From Thraustochytrium sp. TN22 (Eukaryota > Sar > Bigyra > Thraustochytrida > Thraustochytriidae): 57,582 nt of DNA. Where the stretch lies: assembly GCA_013306675.1 (NCBI GenBank), contig JABLUY010000233.1:1-57582 (forward strand), in the 5' to 3' direction. The notes under the pieces are model-generated. The model was not told the origin of the DNA. It did not search any database and saw only the letters and a list, made by a program, of their open reading frames with translations. Positions 36,328-46,789 of this stretch are shown here, piece by piece; position 1 is the stretch's first letter; each line of letters begins with the position of its first letter. The translations under genes were made by a program, and so were the position numbers.

Positions 36328-37989
36328 ATGGCGGCGGCCGGCGCGGTGCGGGTCGGGTGGCGGGACTGGGGCGAGTGGCGCGAGGCCTTCGTGGCGCTCT
36401 TCGGGCCTGACGGCGAGGACGAGGGCCCCCGCGTCCCGGTGGACGAGGAGGGCGAGCCCTCGGCTGCGGCGCTGCTGCGCAGCGGGGACGAGGACGTGGA
36501 CGAGAATGTGGACAGCGAGGAGGATGGCGACACAGAGCTAGAGCGCGAGCGCCGACAGGAAGTCAGGATCGAGCTCGCGGCAAGGCGCCACCGCTGGGAG
36601 GCCGGCGTGCGAATGCTGGAGACCTGGGTGATGCGCGCGGGCGTCGCGGCCGTGCCGCCACGCGCGCTCGCCACGCTCGAGGTGGCGCGCGCCATCCTCG
36701 CGGACCACGACGCCGCCACGCCCGTGTGGCAGCGCCGCCTCGCATATGCGATGGCCGTGGTGCGCGCTGTGAACTCTGTGGTCGATCCGCTGCAGACCGG
36801 CCAGTTCGCGCAGTCCATCCTGGACCTGGCGACCCAGGCGGGCCTGCCGCGCTGGCTGGTCGACGTGCGCCACGCCGCCACGCACCACCCGGAGTTACCG
36901 TCACTGGAGCTCCTGCGCGTGGCCTCTGACACCTTCATGCAGTGGCTCTTCGCCAACTACTGGGAGCCGCAGGCGCGCGCCCTGGCCGACTCGCTCAAGG
37001 GCAAGGCGCAGATTGGCCGCGAAGCCGAGCGAAAGATCAAGGCGCTCGCCGACCTCATTGCCGGCTCCGCCGACGATCCGGACTACGACGAGATTGACGA
37101 CGCCACCGACGCGGTGGTGAGCGGCGTTCCGGCGCGCTTCGTCGCATCTGAGGTTCTTCCGCCGCTAGCTTCCGCGCTCGCCACCGTGCAGGCGCGGTTG
37201 GCCTTCAAGAAAGACCCGGCCGTCTTCTTGGTCTGGGAGCGCGCGCTCGCCGGCCTCAGCGACGACTCGCGGCCCGGCTTCGCTGGCGCGCTCGCCGCGG
37301 CGCTCGCCGCCATTGTCGCGGGCCAGACCCCGGGCAGGAGCGACGCGGCGCGCGAAGCTGCGCTATGGTGGCTCACATACCTGGTGAGCAAGCGCTGGCA
37401 CGCGCTCTCGGACGAGTCCTTGGCGCCCCGCACCGACAAGGACCGCTCGCTCATGGAGATCCACCCCACGCGCTGGACACGCGCGCACTTCGAGGAGATG
37501 CTGGAGCCCGCGTCCGCCGCCGTGCAGGACCGCATCGGCCTCCTCCCCGCGCTCCGTTACGCCATGCTCACCGCCGACAGCTGGGCGCAGCGCCTCGTCG
37601 GCGCACTGCTGCCTGCCATCGTCGGCGACGGCCCTCGCGATAAGGAGGACGCCGTCATCAAGGCTGTCTCGCTCTTGCGTCTCAAGTTCGGTCAGGCCGC
37701 GCCGGCGCTCAGTCATGGTGCCAAGGAGAATCCGCGCTTGCCGCACCTTGCTGAGCTCGAGTCCACGCTCCGCATTTTCGAGTCCGGCGATCGTAGTGAC
37801 GACAACGACAATGATCGCGACAAGAACGACGACAACAATGACAACGACCGCAACAAGAACGACGACAGCGACCTCTCGGAGCAGGCCACCAATAGCGAGG
37901 AGGCGTCCACCGCCACCGGCCAGGACGGCCTGGATGACGCCGTGAGCTCCATTCTCGAGCGTGCGCGCAAGAGGATACGCGTGGCCTGA
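36328..37989 (+). CDS. LAS1: LAS1 pre-rRNA ITS2 endoribonuclease
   Basis: A 553-residue protein. LAS1 is the HEPN-family nuclease that cuts ITS2 in pre-rRNA with the kinase Grc3, at the start of 5.8S and 25S rRNA maturation in the nucleolus. The N-terminal HEPN domain begins WRDWGEW and holds the active-site block WLVDVRHAATHHPELPSLE, with the catalytic RxxxxH at Arg181 to His186. An acidic insert lies near 40-75 and an Asp/Asn/Lys-rich low-complexity segment near 490-520. The C-terminal part is the usual poorly conserved LAS1 region, ending in a short basic motif (ARKRIRVA). Length is close to fungal LAS1 (about 500). The ATG at 36328 follows a GC run and no earlier ATG fits. Confidence 0.92.
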   Translation: MAAAGAVRVGWRDWGEWREAFVALFGPDGEDEGPRVPVDEEGEPSAAALLRSGDEDVDENVDSEEDGDTELERERRQEVRIELAARRHRWEAGVRMLETWVMRAGVAAVPPRALATLEVARAILADHDAATPVWQRRLAYAMAVVRAVNSVVDPLQTGQFAQSILDLATQAGLPRWLVDVRHAATHHPELPSLELLRVASDTFMQWLFANYWEPQARALADSLKGKAQIGREAERKIKALADLIAGSADDPDYDEIDDATDAVVSGVPARFVASEVLPPLASALATVQARLAFKKDPAVFLVWERALAGLSDDSRPGFAGALAAALAAIVAGQTPGRSDAAREAALWWLTYLVSKRWHALSDESLAPRTDKDRSLMEIHPTRWTRAHFEEMLEPASAAVQDRIGLLPALRYAMLTADSWAQRLVGALLPAIVGDGPRDKEDAVIKAVSLLRLKFGQAAPALSHGAKENPRLPHLAELESTLRIFESGDRSDDNDNDRDKNDDNNDNDRNKNDDSDLSEQATNSEEASTATGQDGLDDAVSSILERARKRIRVA

Positions 37990-38344
37990 TGTGAGCTCAT
38001 TGCGTGCGCCTTTTGTAACATGGAAAAGAGAAAGGAAGCATCTTCCCCGTCAGGTCGAAAGAAGAAAAAGGTTGAACCCCTACCATACTCAAAGAAAAGG
38101 CCAACGGGATTTGTCTGGGGGCTTGCAACCACGCATGCTGTGCAACCACCGCTGGCCATGGATATAACGCACCCGGCCCCGAAGCGCCCCAACGAGAAGA
38201 CTGACAGTCAGTCAATCTTGGTTGCTAAGCCTGCGTCGAGTGACCCAAACCCGGGTACTACCCTCTGCCGGCGCACGTACCAACGGACCCACTGGCACAG
38301 TGCACTGCAGGTTCGAGGCCAAGTTCTGCTCGCAGCCCGCCATC
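37990..38344. other. Intergenic region upstream of the IQ/WW/B-box gene
   Basis: 355 bases between two same-strand genes. CACTGGCA at 38290-38297 is followed within 6 bases by CACTGCAGG (38303-38311), about 35-50 bases upstream of the ATG at 38345. Nothing else is seen. Confidence 0.4.
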
Positions 38345-41300
38345 ATGTTCGCGCCTAGCGAGGCGGAGCGCGCGCGCCGCGTGGCGCTGCGGCGACGCGC
38401 CTGGGAGGTCAAGGATGCCAACGCTGCAGACGCAGACGTCAAGGCGCAGCCGCAGCAGGAGCTGCATGGCAGCGTCGCGGTGGACGTCAGGGCCGGCGGC
38501 GGCGCGGCCTCCCCGCCGGCGCGGCCGCTGGTGACGGCTGCGCAGCTGCGAAGGGCACTGCAAGTGCCGGCACAGTCCACGCGTCGACGTGCGCTGGGAC
38601 CTCCCGCGCGAGCGCGTCAGGCCCAGGATGAGGTCCCCGCGCTTCAGCTGCACGAGCCTCGCCGGCAAGAGCCCATGCAGTTCGACAAGGTGACGATGCC
38701 GACGCGGCGCGGCGACCACGCGCGCATCCTGGCGTACAGGCGACAAGAGCAGCGCATTCGGGAGGCCATGTACGCCGACATGGCCGACATGGAACGCGGG
38801 CTCAACCGGCGTCTCAAAGCGGCCGAGGTGATTTGCCGTGGCATGGAGAACTGCTTGCGGCGGCACCTGCGGCGAGGCATGCGCGCGCTACAGGAGAACG
38901 TCCTCGCATGGCGCGAGGTGGACGCCGCGCGCGAGGAGCGTCTGCGCTCGTTAGTGGCATACTGGACCGAGAAACGCAGGCGGGATGCATTGCGTCGTTG
39001 GAGGGCCACAGCACGCCAGCAACGCAAGCGAGAGCGGGAGGCGCAGGAGCGGGCCGCTGTCGTCGTGCAAAATTGCTGGCGGAAACGCGTGGCTCTGGCA
39101 GACGTGGCCATTCGGCGCGTGCAGCAAAATGAAGAGCGCAAGATCGCCCTCACGCTCGCCTACGCGACACACCGCGCTTTCTGGTACGCGACCTGGCAGG
39201 CCAAAAATCCCGAGCGCGCAGCACTGGTCTCACCCCACGACGATGCCCAGACTGTGTCCGTGGAGTCCGGCAAGGCAAAGAAGAGACGAAGGGGTCTGCG
39301 CATGCGGAGCAAGCTCCAGCGCCTCAAGAGCAGACGGCGGCGCTCCCGCGCGTCGAGTGCAGCGGGGGTGCCCGTGGAGGAGGAGGAGGAGGAAGAGGAG
39401 GAGGAGGAGGAACTCCCGGACACGAGCGCCGAGGAGGAGGCGGCGCGGCTGGCGGAAGCTGCGAGGCGCGCCGAGGCGCAGGCTCGCGAGGAGATTTGCG
39501 CTGTTCTGGAGGCGCTGGTGAGCGATGCGCTGCGGCGCGCCGCGGTCGAGGACTGCGTGCAGGACCTTCTCCTGGCCGTGGAGGCCAAGATAGAGGCCGA
39601 ACGCGCGGTTGGGGCGCTCGTGCTGGCCGTGGAGGCTCTCGACCGCGAACATAAGGCGACGAGGCTGCAGGCCTTCGCGCGCGGCCGGCTTGCGCGGCTC
39701 CGCTTCGTGCGCGAACGACACAGTGCTGTGCACCTGCAAAAGGTATGGCGCGGGACGAGGCTACGGCGCGCTTTCAGGGCTCTAGGCATCGCAGTCGTGC
39801 GAATTCAAGCCGTGTGGCGCCGGGCGCTGGTTCGTGCACGGATCGCGCGCTGGCACGCGAGCGCCGTGAAAGTCCAGACGCTTGTCCGGCAATTCCAGGC
39901 TGCCCAGCTGCTTGCCCGGCTGCGTCGTGAGAAGCGCGAGCGAGAGATGCGTCTTGCTCGGGAGCAGGCCCTGGCGCAGCGCGAGCGCGAGCGGCGCAAC
40001 GCTGCCGCCGTGCAAATCCAGCGAATCGCGCGGGGCTCCTTGTCAAGAAGGCACCTGGCCAGGCAGGTGGCCGCCGCGATCATCATTGCGTCCGCCATCC
40101 GGGGCGGGCTCGCCCGACGCCGCGTCGCGCGTCTGCACGCGTCGGCCACCAAGATCGAGAGTTTCATGCGCCGTTTGCGAGACACGAAGCGTGCCTCCGC
40201 GCGGCGGAACGCCGCCCACACCGTGCAGGCGGTATGCAGGAGCTACCTGGTCCGCCTGCACCTGCACGCGCTCCACGTGCGCGCCACGGTCATTCAGTGC
40301 GCATACCGTTCCGCCAAGGCCAGGTACAAGTTGCACCTGCTGCGCACCATCCGGCGCGGCGAGAACGAGCACCGCGCGTGCATCGGGTTCCAGCGTCTGT
40401 GGCGCGGCTTGCGCACGCGCGAGGAGCTCAAGACACGGCAGAGACGCGACGCGGAGGCGCGCGTGCGCGAGGAGTACCAGACGGCTTACGTGCACGAGCG
40501 GCTGCAGCAGGCGTGGAAGAAGGCGCTCAAGGAGCAGCTCGAGGAAGAGCACGAGACCAGGGTCGTGCGCGAGGAGGGCTGCGCGGAGCGCGCCGATCTG
40601 CGCGAGCTGAAGGAGCGCGAGCAGGCGGCGGCGAACGCGACGCTGGCCGCCTGGCAGCGCCTGGAGCCGCAGGTTGACGGGATGATCGACGGCAGTGACA
40701 TTTACTTTTACAATCCGACGCTCGTGGCGAGCGAGTGGGAGATGCCGGACGGCTTTTACGACCCAGAGTGGGACGCGCGCCGCAAAAAGTTCTGGCGCGT
40801 GCCGCCTAATCCGAACGAGCTGCGCACGCTCAACAAGGGCTGGATGCGCATCCCGTCCAAGGACGGGCGGCGCGTCGAGTTCTACAACACGTGGACTGGC
40901 GAGCACAGCCGCGAGATGCCGCCTGGCTTCTGTGAGACGCGCATGTTCGGCGAGGGGCGCGATCCGCAGGACTGCCCGAACGAGCCGGGCTTCGACACGG
41001 ACGACGACTTGTTGCGGCCGGACGAGCTCGCGCCGGGTGACGTGGTGCTATGCTCGCTGTGCCGCATGTCGCAGGCCGATCGCCGCTGCCTGGTGTGCGG
41101 GCCGCGGCTAGCATACTGCTTTTCGTGCTTTCTGAGCTCGCACAAGGCTGACCCATGGCGCGTGCACGACTACGAGCTTGTGCGCGACGCAGACGAGGAG
41201 CAGGAGCTTGAGCGCTGGGAGGCTCCCATCACGCCCAAGCTCGAGGAAGACGTCGTGCTTTGCACGGAGTGCGTTTTCTCTGTTGCCACGCGCATCTGCG

Positions 41301-42079
41301 AGCAGTGCGGCGACCAAATGTGCGAACCGTGTTACGAGGAGCTGCATTCCAGGGGCGCGCGCAAGGAGCACACCTGGACCGAGTTCCACGGGTTCCGCTG
41401 GGAGGAGTACTTTGACGAGGACGCGCAGCGGCCGCAGTATTTCAACACGGATACGAAGGAGTTCACGGAGGAGTGCCCTCTGGAGCTCATGTTTGGTCCG
41501 GACCGTTTTGAGCGCCTCCAGCAGATGGCGCGCGAAAAGAAGGCCGCGGCCGAGGCAGAGCGCCTCGCCGCGCTCACTGAGGAGGTGGAGATGCTGCGCG
41601 AGTTCCGCGAGAAGGCCATCGCCGAGGACCGTGCGCTGCTGGAGCTCCAGGCCAAGCACAGCCGCGCCAAGTCCAAGACGCGTAAGCTGGCCAAATTCAT
41701 CGCGCCCTCCCTCATCAGTGACGACGAGGCGGCCGCGGCCGCGGCCGCCGAGGCGGCCAAGAAGGCCAAGACCAAAACGCCCGAGCAGCTCGAGGAGGAG
41801 GCCACCTTGCGCGCCATCCAGGACCGCCGCCGCTCGCGTCGCTCCATGGGCATGTTCAGCGGCAGGTCCACCAAGCTCGCAACGCAGCTCAGCAAGGATC
41901 CAGAGTACATCAAAAAGCTTCTCAACGGCAAGCAGGCCACCACCAAGGAGCTGCCGGACCGCGGCATGTCCAAGCGCAGCTTGGGCGCCTCCCGGCGGAA
42001 CCTGGGCGCCTCCAAGCGGAACTTGGGCAGCTCTAAGCGGAATATGGGCAGCTCCAAGCGAGGTCTGGGCTCCTCATGA
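38345..42079 (+). CDS. Multi-IQ protein with WW-like and B-box zinc domains
   Basis: A 1,244-residue protein. One IQ-like motif lies near 237 and a dense array runs through ~438-692 (VQIQRIARGSLSRR, VIQCAYRSAKARY, FQRLWRGLRTREE), giving about eight calmodulin or myosin-light-chain binding sites. A Glu run sits at ~344-357. WW-like modules follow at ~779 and ~839, then two B-box-like zinc motifs at ~902 (CSLCRMSQADRRCLVCG) and ~972 (CTECVFSVATRICEQCG), then another WW-like stretch and a coiled coil (~1055-1110). The last ~35 residues are heptad repeats of the SKRNLGS type. IQ plus B-box plus WW combinations occur in cilium- and centrosome-linked protist proteins; no named family is matched. 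The start at 38345 is the first in-frame ATG. Confidence 0.85.
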   Translation: MFAPSEAERARRVALRRRAWEVKDANAADADVKAQPQQELHGSVAVDVRAGGGAASPPARPLVTAAQLRRALQVPAQSTRRRALGPPARARQAQDEVPALQLHEPRRQEPMQFDKVTMPTRRGDHARILAYRRQEQRIREAMYADMADMERGLNRRLKAAEVICRGMENCLRRHLRRGMRALQENVLAWREVDAAREERLRSLVAYWTEKRRRDALRRWRATARQQRKREREAQERAAVVVQNCWRKRVALADVAIRRVQQNEERKIALTLAYATHRAFWYATWQAKNPERAALVSPHDDAQTVSVESGKAKKRRRGLRMRSKLQRLKSRRRRSRASSAAGVPVEEEEEEEEEEEELPDTSAEEEAARLAEAARRAEAQAREEICAVLEALVSDALRRAAVEDCVQDLLLAVEAKIEAERAVGALVLAVEALDREHKATRLQAFARGRLARLRFVRERHSAVHLQKVWRGTRLRRAFRALGIAVVRIQAVWRRALVRARIARWHASAVKVQTLVRQFQAAQLLARLRREKREREMRLAREQALAQRERERRNAAAVQIQRIARGSLSRRHLARQVAAAIIIASAIRGGLARRRVARLHASATKIESFMRRLRDTKRASARRNAAHTVQAVCRSYLVRLHLHALHVRATVIQCAYRSAKARYKLHLLRTIRRGENEHRACIGFQRLWRGLRTREELKTRQRRDAEARVREEYQTAYVHERLQQAWKKALKEQLEEEHETRVVREEGCAERADLRELKEREQAAANATLAAWQRLEPQVDGMIDGSDIYFYNPTLVASEWEMPDGFYDPEWDARRKKFWRVPPNPNELRTLNKGWMRIPSKDGRRVEFYNTWTGEHSREMPPGFCETRMFGEGRDPQDCPNEPGFDTDDDLLRPDELAPGDVVLCSLCRMSQADRRCLVCGPRLAYCFSCFLSSHKADPWRVHDYELVRDADEEQELERWEAPITPKLEEDVVLCTECVFSVATRICEQCGDQMCEPCYEELHSRGARKEHTWTEFHGFRWEEYFDEDAQRPQYFNTDTKEFTEECPLELMFGPDRFERLQQMAREKKAAAEAERLAALTEEVEMLREFREKAIAEDRALLELQAKHSRAKSKTRKLAKFIAPSLISDDEAAAAAAAEAAKKAKTKTPEQLEEEATLRAIQDRRRSRRSMGMFSGRSTKLATQLSKDPEYIKKLLNGKQATTKELPDRGMSKRSLGASRRNLGASKRNLGSSKRNMGSSKRGLGSS

Positions 42080-42151
42080 TTTGATCTCCCTGCGTCTTGT
42101 CGTCTTTCAAAACCGGTTGCGTTTCCGTTTCCTAAATTATGTTTCCTCTCT

Positions 42152-44113
42152 TCACGGTCCGGTGGACTTGCCCTTGCCTCCGCGGCGGTTGCGGTTGCGG
42201 TTGTTGTTGTTGTTGTTGCTGCTGCTGCTGCTGCTGTTGCCGCCACCACCGCGCTTGTTTTTGCTGCTGCCGCCCTTGTTGCGGCGCAACACCGAAGCGT
42301 CCGTGAAGCCATCCTCGTCGGTGGCCGCGCCACTCCCGCCGCGGGAGACGGCGGAATAGAGTGCCTCCTCATCGGCGTCCGGGTTCTTTTGCGCGCGCGG
42401 ATTGGCGGCCTTATCGCGCTGCATGGCCTCGCAGAGCGCGTCAGCCTGCGCCTGGACGTCGGCCGGGATGGAGTCAATGTCGAGCTTGGTGGTGTACAAG
42501 TTCTCATCGAAGGAGTTCGCGGTCACGCCCAGAGCCTCGTTCGCCTTGAATTGATCCCAGTCAGCAGGCGCATCGTTGCCCAACGACTTGGAGGCGCCGG
42601 CACTGGCCTCTGCGCCAGCCTCGCCCTTCCACTTCTCCAGATCGCGCGGCTTGCCCTGGCGCCGCGGCTGAGACTGGGCAGGCTGGGACGGGGGCGGCGC
42701 CGGCGCTGGAGCCGGCGCAGACGCAGGAGCAGACGCAGGCGCGGGAGCGTGCTGGGTCTGAGGCGGTGCCTGTTTGCGCGCAGCGACAAAGGCCGCGATC
42801 TCCTGCTGCACCTGCGGCGTCCAAGACTCAATGACGGCCGGCGTGATGCTGGCATCAAACTGGGCGCCGGCCTCAAGCAGCGAGCGCATGACGGAAGGCT
42901 GGTTGAAGCGGCAGGCCCACACCAGCGCCGTGCTGCCGTCGGCGGACGTCGCGTTCACCTGCGCGCCAGCGTGCAGAAGCGCCTGGACGAGGTTGACCTC
43001 GCCCTTGGCGGCCGCGATCATGAGCGGGCTGGCCTGGGTTACTGTGTGCTGGAAGTTGACCACCTGGCCCAGCGACACCTCGCCGCGGCCATCGCGGAAG
43101 GCGTTCAGCAGCGCGCGTAGAAAGCCAAAGTGGCCCTGCAGGGCGGCCTCAATCGCCTGGTCCATGCTCGCCGCCACCTCGGCCGGCAGCGTCGCGCCCG
43201 GAGCGCCGCCAGGCGCGGGCGCGGCGGCGGCGGCGGCGGCGGCTGGGGCCCCGCCCCCGCCAGCCAGCCGGTCCAGCTCGCGCTGGCAGGCGTCCGCGTC
43301 GCTCATCTTGCCAATGTCCGAGTACGCATGCACGAGGCGCTGCAAAATCTGCACCTCGAGCGGGCGCGCCGAGGGCGGGCACCTGCGCACCGCCTGGTGC
43401 GCGTCGAGGAGCTCCTTGATGCTCACGCGCACGTCGCCTAGCTGCAGGAGCGTAGATCCCAGGCTCAGGCCCATGGACGCGCGCCAAACGGGCCGGTCCG
43501 GGTACCGCGCGCAGAACTCGAGCCCCTGCGTGAAGACCGCCTTGGCGCCTTCCCAGTCCTTGGCCGCCACCTTGGCCATGCCAGCGTCCTTGAGCGCCGC
43601 AAAATCGGCCGCCGCGCCATCCGCGTCGCCCTCCTGTGACTGCAGCTGCACGGCCTCGCCGCCCGCCTCGCCGTCCGCGCTCGCGCCCGGCGCCTCCTCC
43701 CCCTCATAGCCCATGCCCTCCGCAGCGCGCAGGTTCTTCAGCGTGAGCGCGTGCAACGCCTTTCGCTTCTCGTGCTGCTTCGCCTGATCCTGCTCCGCGC
43801 GGTGCTGTTCGCGCACGGCGCGCGTCGCGCGCGAGTACTGGTCCTCGCGCGCGCGCGTCAGCTGCTCCGGCGCGTCGCCGCCGCGCAGCTCCTTCAAGCC
43901 GGCCTTGTCGCCCACGAACCGCATCATCGCCTCCAGCTCATCCTCGCTGCTGTCCTCCTCCTCCTCCTCCTCCTCCTCCTCCTCCTCCGCCTGCCGCTGC
44001 TGCTGCGCGCCCGCCGCGCTGCCGCCGCCGCCGCCGCCGCCGCCGCGCCCGCCGAGCGCGCCGGGCGCCAGCACGATCTCCTCCTCCAGCTCGTCCTCGG
44101 GCGCGTCGCCCAT
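42152..44113 (-). CDS. Ankyrin-repeat protein with ataxin-2-type LsmAD domain
   Basis: A 653-residue protein. The order is: an acidic N-terminus with Gly, Gln and Glu runs; a TPR-like helical region at ~168-280; an Ala/Pro linker; two ankyrin repeats at ~356-418 (PLMIAAAKGEVNLVQALLHA, then STALVWACRFNQPSVMRSLL); a Pro/Ala/Gln linker; and an LsmAD-like domain at ~516-570 (DWDQFKANEALGV, then SFDENLYTTKLD). The tail is Ser/Asn/Arg/Gly-rich, like an RNA-binding low-complexity region. LsmAD is known from ataxin-2, where it follows an Lsm domain and acts in stress granules and mRNA control; no Lsm domain is visible here. The ATG at 44113 begins the conserved acidic start; upstream open sequence looks non-coding. 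The stop is 72 bases from the convergent IQ gene. Confidence 0.82.
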   Translation of the reverse strand: MGDAPEDELEEEIVLAPGALGGRGGGGGGGGSAAGAQQQRQAEEEEEEEEEEEDSSEDELEAMMRFVGDKAGLKELRGGDAPEQLTRAREDQYSRATRAVREQHRAEQDQAKQHEKRKALHALTLKNLRAAEGMGYEGEEAPGASADGEAGGEAVQLQSQEGDADGAAADFAALKDAGMAKVAAKDWEGAKAVFTQGLEFCARYPDRPVWRASMGLSLGSTLLQLGDVRVSIKELLDAHQAVRRCPPSARPLEVQILQRLVHAYSDIGKMSDADACQRELDRLAGGGGAPAAAAAAAAPAPGGAPGATLPAEVAASMDQAIEAALQGHFGFLRALLNAFRDGRGEVSLGQVVNFQHTVTQASPLMIAAAKGEVNLVQALLHAGAQVNATSADGSTALVWACRFNQPSVMRSLLEAGAQFDASITPAVIESWTPQVQQEIAAFVAARKQAPPQTQHAPAPASAPASAPAPAPAPPPSQPAQSQPRRQGKPRDLEKWKGEAGAEASAGASKSLGNDAPADWDQFKANEALGVTANSFDENLYTTKLDIDSIPADVQAQADALCEAMQRDKAANPRAQKNPDADEEALYSAVSRGGSGAATDEDGFTDASVLRRNKGGSSKNKRGGGGNSSSSSSNNNNNNRNRNRRGGKGKSTGP

Positions 44114-45101
44114 GGCGCCGCCGCGGGGGCCGCTCGCGCCGCCGCCGCCGCTGCCGCGCGCCGCCGCTGCCCGGACCCGCCGCCGCCGCGCGCCGCCGCC
44201 CGCGCGCCGCCCGCTCGCGATCTGCTGCGCCGCGCCCGCCGGGTCCGAGCTAACGCGCGTCTCGATTCGTTCCGGACGCCTTTGGGACGCTGCCACGGCG
44301 CGCAAAGCCCGGCCGCGGACAGCGACCCGGGCGAGGGCAACGGCGCGGGCAACGGCGAGGGCGGGCCGAGGGCGAGGAGGCGGAGCGAGAGCTCCAGCCC
44401 GAGGTTCGGATCGCGAAGGACGAACTCCGGCTCCGAGGTCGGCTTGGTCATGCGGAGCGCGGGCGGAGGCGATCTTGGAATGCCTGCTTGTGCGTGCGTG
44501 CGGCGGGTGAGCCGGCCGAGCGTTGGCAGCGGGGAAGACAAGGGAGAAAGACTTATGGATTGTGGGGTTATACCTTGCGCGCGGAGCGAGCGCGCTGCGC
44601 TGGCGGAGGGAAACGAGAGACCTGCAGGACGTAAGGAGAATGTCATGATTGAAACAGATTGCCATGTCTCGGAAGGAGTTCAAAGGACGCCTTGAGCGCT
44701 AGCTCCCCCCCCCCCAAAAAAAACTCGCTCGCGGTGCGTAATGCTTGCCCACCGCGCCATGGCCATCACACCGCCGGCCGCTGCTCCCTGAAGGTCCGCC
44801 TCCACGCTCCCTCTTGCTGTGGTATGGTGTGATGGAGTGTGAGGACATGTGAGAACTTGACACGCCACGCCACGCCACGGGGTCCTGGCAGGCGTCAACC
44901 TATCACGAAGGGAGGGCTTTAAGGCGTTGCGCGGTCAGGACCCACGGCACGTCCCCTACGCGCCCCGTGCATTCGCACCGCCGTGCACGTGACCTCTGCG
45001 TGTGCGAGAGAGCTCTCTACCTGCCGAAGCGATTGCCGCCAGTCACTTGCCAGAGTGCCAGCGCGCGGTCTGCAGACAAAGCACACTGGCGGCGACCAGC
45101 G

Positions 45102-45585
45102 CCATGGGCCGGAAGGCCGCGACGGCGAGCAGGAGGAGCGTCGTGAAGGGGGCCACGGCCAGCCTCTTGACGCGCCCTCAGGACGGCCGGAGCTCGGCAA
45201 GCAGGCAGGCGAGCAGGCCTGTAGGCGGGTAGGTAGACAGGCAGACAGGCAGGCAGGCAAGCCTTCGACCATGGGCCTGAAGGCCGCGACGGCGAGCAGG
45301 AGGAGCGTCGCGAAGGGCGCCACGGCCAGCCTCTTGGCGCGCCCTCACCAAGCTCGCGCAGGATGGCCAGAGCTCGGCAAGCAGACGAGCAGGCAGGTCT
45401 GCAGGCGGGTGAGTCAGCCAGGCTCCTACCGTAGGCCGGAAGACCGCGACGGCGACCAGGAGGAGCGTCGCGAAGGGCGCCTCGGCCAGCCTCTTGGCGC
45501 GCCCTCGTCACGTCAAGCTTGCGCAAGACGGCCAGAGCTCGGCGAGCAGGCGAGCAGGCCTGCAGGCGGGCACCTCTACCATCGA
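45102..45585. repeat. Three tandem units of about 165 bp
   Basis: Units begin near 45102, 45269 and 45429 (periods about 167 and 160) and share AAGGCCGCGACGGCGAGCAG-like and GCCAGCCTCTTGGCGCGCCC-like blocks, then AGCTCGGCAAGCAGGC. Read on the minus strand, each unit encodes a hydrophobic FATLLLLAVAAFRP-like stretch, but the period is not constant or always a multiple of three, so a single continuous protein is not supported. Confidence 0.8.
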
Positions 45586-46723
45586 GCCACCTGGCTGCGA
45601 GCCTCTCTTCAGCGTGGAGTCCTCGGCGTCGCCGCCGCCGCCGCTGTCGCCATGGCCGCGCGCCCTGCCTGCCTTCCTGTTTCTCAGCCCGGCCAGCGCA
45701 GCCTGCTGCGCGCCGCGGCGCAACGCCAGCTCGGCGGCGCGGACGGCCGCTGGCGCCGCGCCGGCCGCGAGCGCCACGCGCCGGCGCGCGAAGCACAGCG
45801 AAGCGAGGCGGCTTTGATGGCGCCGCGGGCTTCGCGCGCCTCGCCTCATGGGTCGCTTCGCGCGAAAGGCCTCAAGCGCGCCGCCCGCGTCCCGGGGTCA
45901 TGCTGAGCATATGCACATGGGAGACCGAGCCCAGCGTCGTACGGAAGGGACAGCTCGTCCGCGATGGCGGGCCTCCTCGCCCGCGAGCTGCCCGCGCCAG
46001 TCGCCGCTGCGGCGACGGCATCGAGCGCGCTCGCGAGGCCCGCTAGCATTTCTTGGCATAGCTTCCAAGGCGGCGGCGGAGGCTCGCGTCCAAGGCAGAG
46101 CGGGAGGCTTGAGGGCAAGGGAGAGATTGGTGCTGAGCGGATACCCAAGGTCGCTGACCGGACTCGTGGAGGCCAATGTCCTCGCGCAAGCCGAGCGCGC
46201 GTACGAGGCGGCGCAGATGACGATGGGTGACCGCCCGACCGTGCGCGCGAGTTGCAGCGATGCGTCGGTTGGCACGCGCAGCGGCCGATGCGGACTCGCG
46301 CGCGGCAGCCAGCGGTCGGCGCAGGGAGTTCCTGATGCGGCCTGTCAGGAATAAACCAGAGAACCAATGTAGGCCTGGGTTGGGGGGGGAGGGGGGGGTT
46401 GGAGCCTCAGCCCTGGTCCACGTGTCGGCTCGGAGGCGCACTGCCGCCCGCAGGCAGGGCGCAGTACATGCAGCGGCGTCACGCCCGCTCGCGCTCCGTG
46501 CCGAGGCCGTCGGTCTCGGCGTGCCCGCATCCACGTGCCCCGCGGCCTGCGAGCCGTGCTTGGCTCGCGGGACATGCCGCGGCGCGAGTCGCTCGGACGG
46601 GTCGCTCAGAATCTATCGAGCAGGCGAGGACTGAGGACGCGAGGCCGGCCGCGACGGCGCATGGGCGATGGCGCGGCGGATGCCTCGCACGCGATAGCCA
46701 GGAGGCATCCGTCGAGCGGCTCG

Positions 46724-46789
46724 GGAGGCGAGGCGAGGCGAGGCGAGGCGAGGCGAGGCGAGGCGAGGCGAGGCGAGGCGAGGTGAGGC
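46724..46789. repeat. (GAGGC)n pentanucleotide array
   Basis: About thirteen GAGGC units, nearly perfect, with one GAGGT near the end. Confidence 0.95.

Noticed and set aside
45017-45796. Secreted-protein gene on the minus strand of the 165-bp repeats
   Set aside because: A signal-peptide-like start appears in each unit, but the frame is not kept between units and the rest is Pro/Arg/Cys simple sequence.
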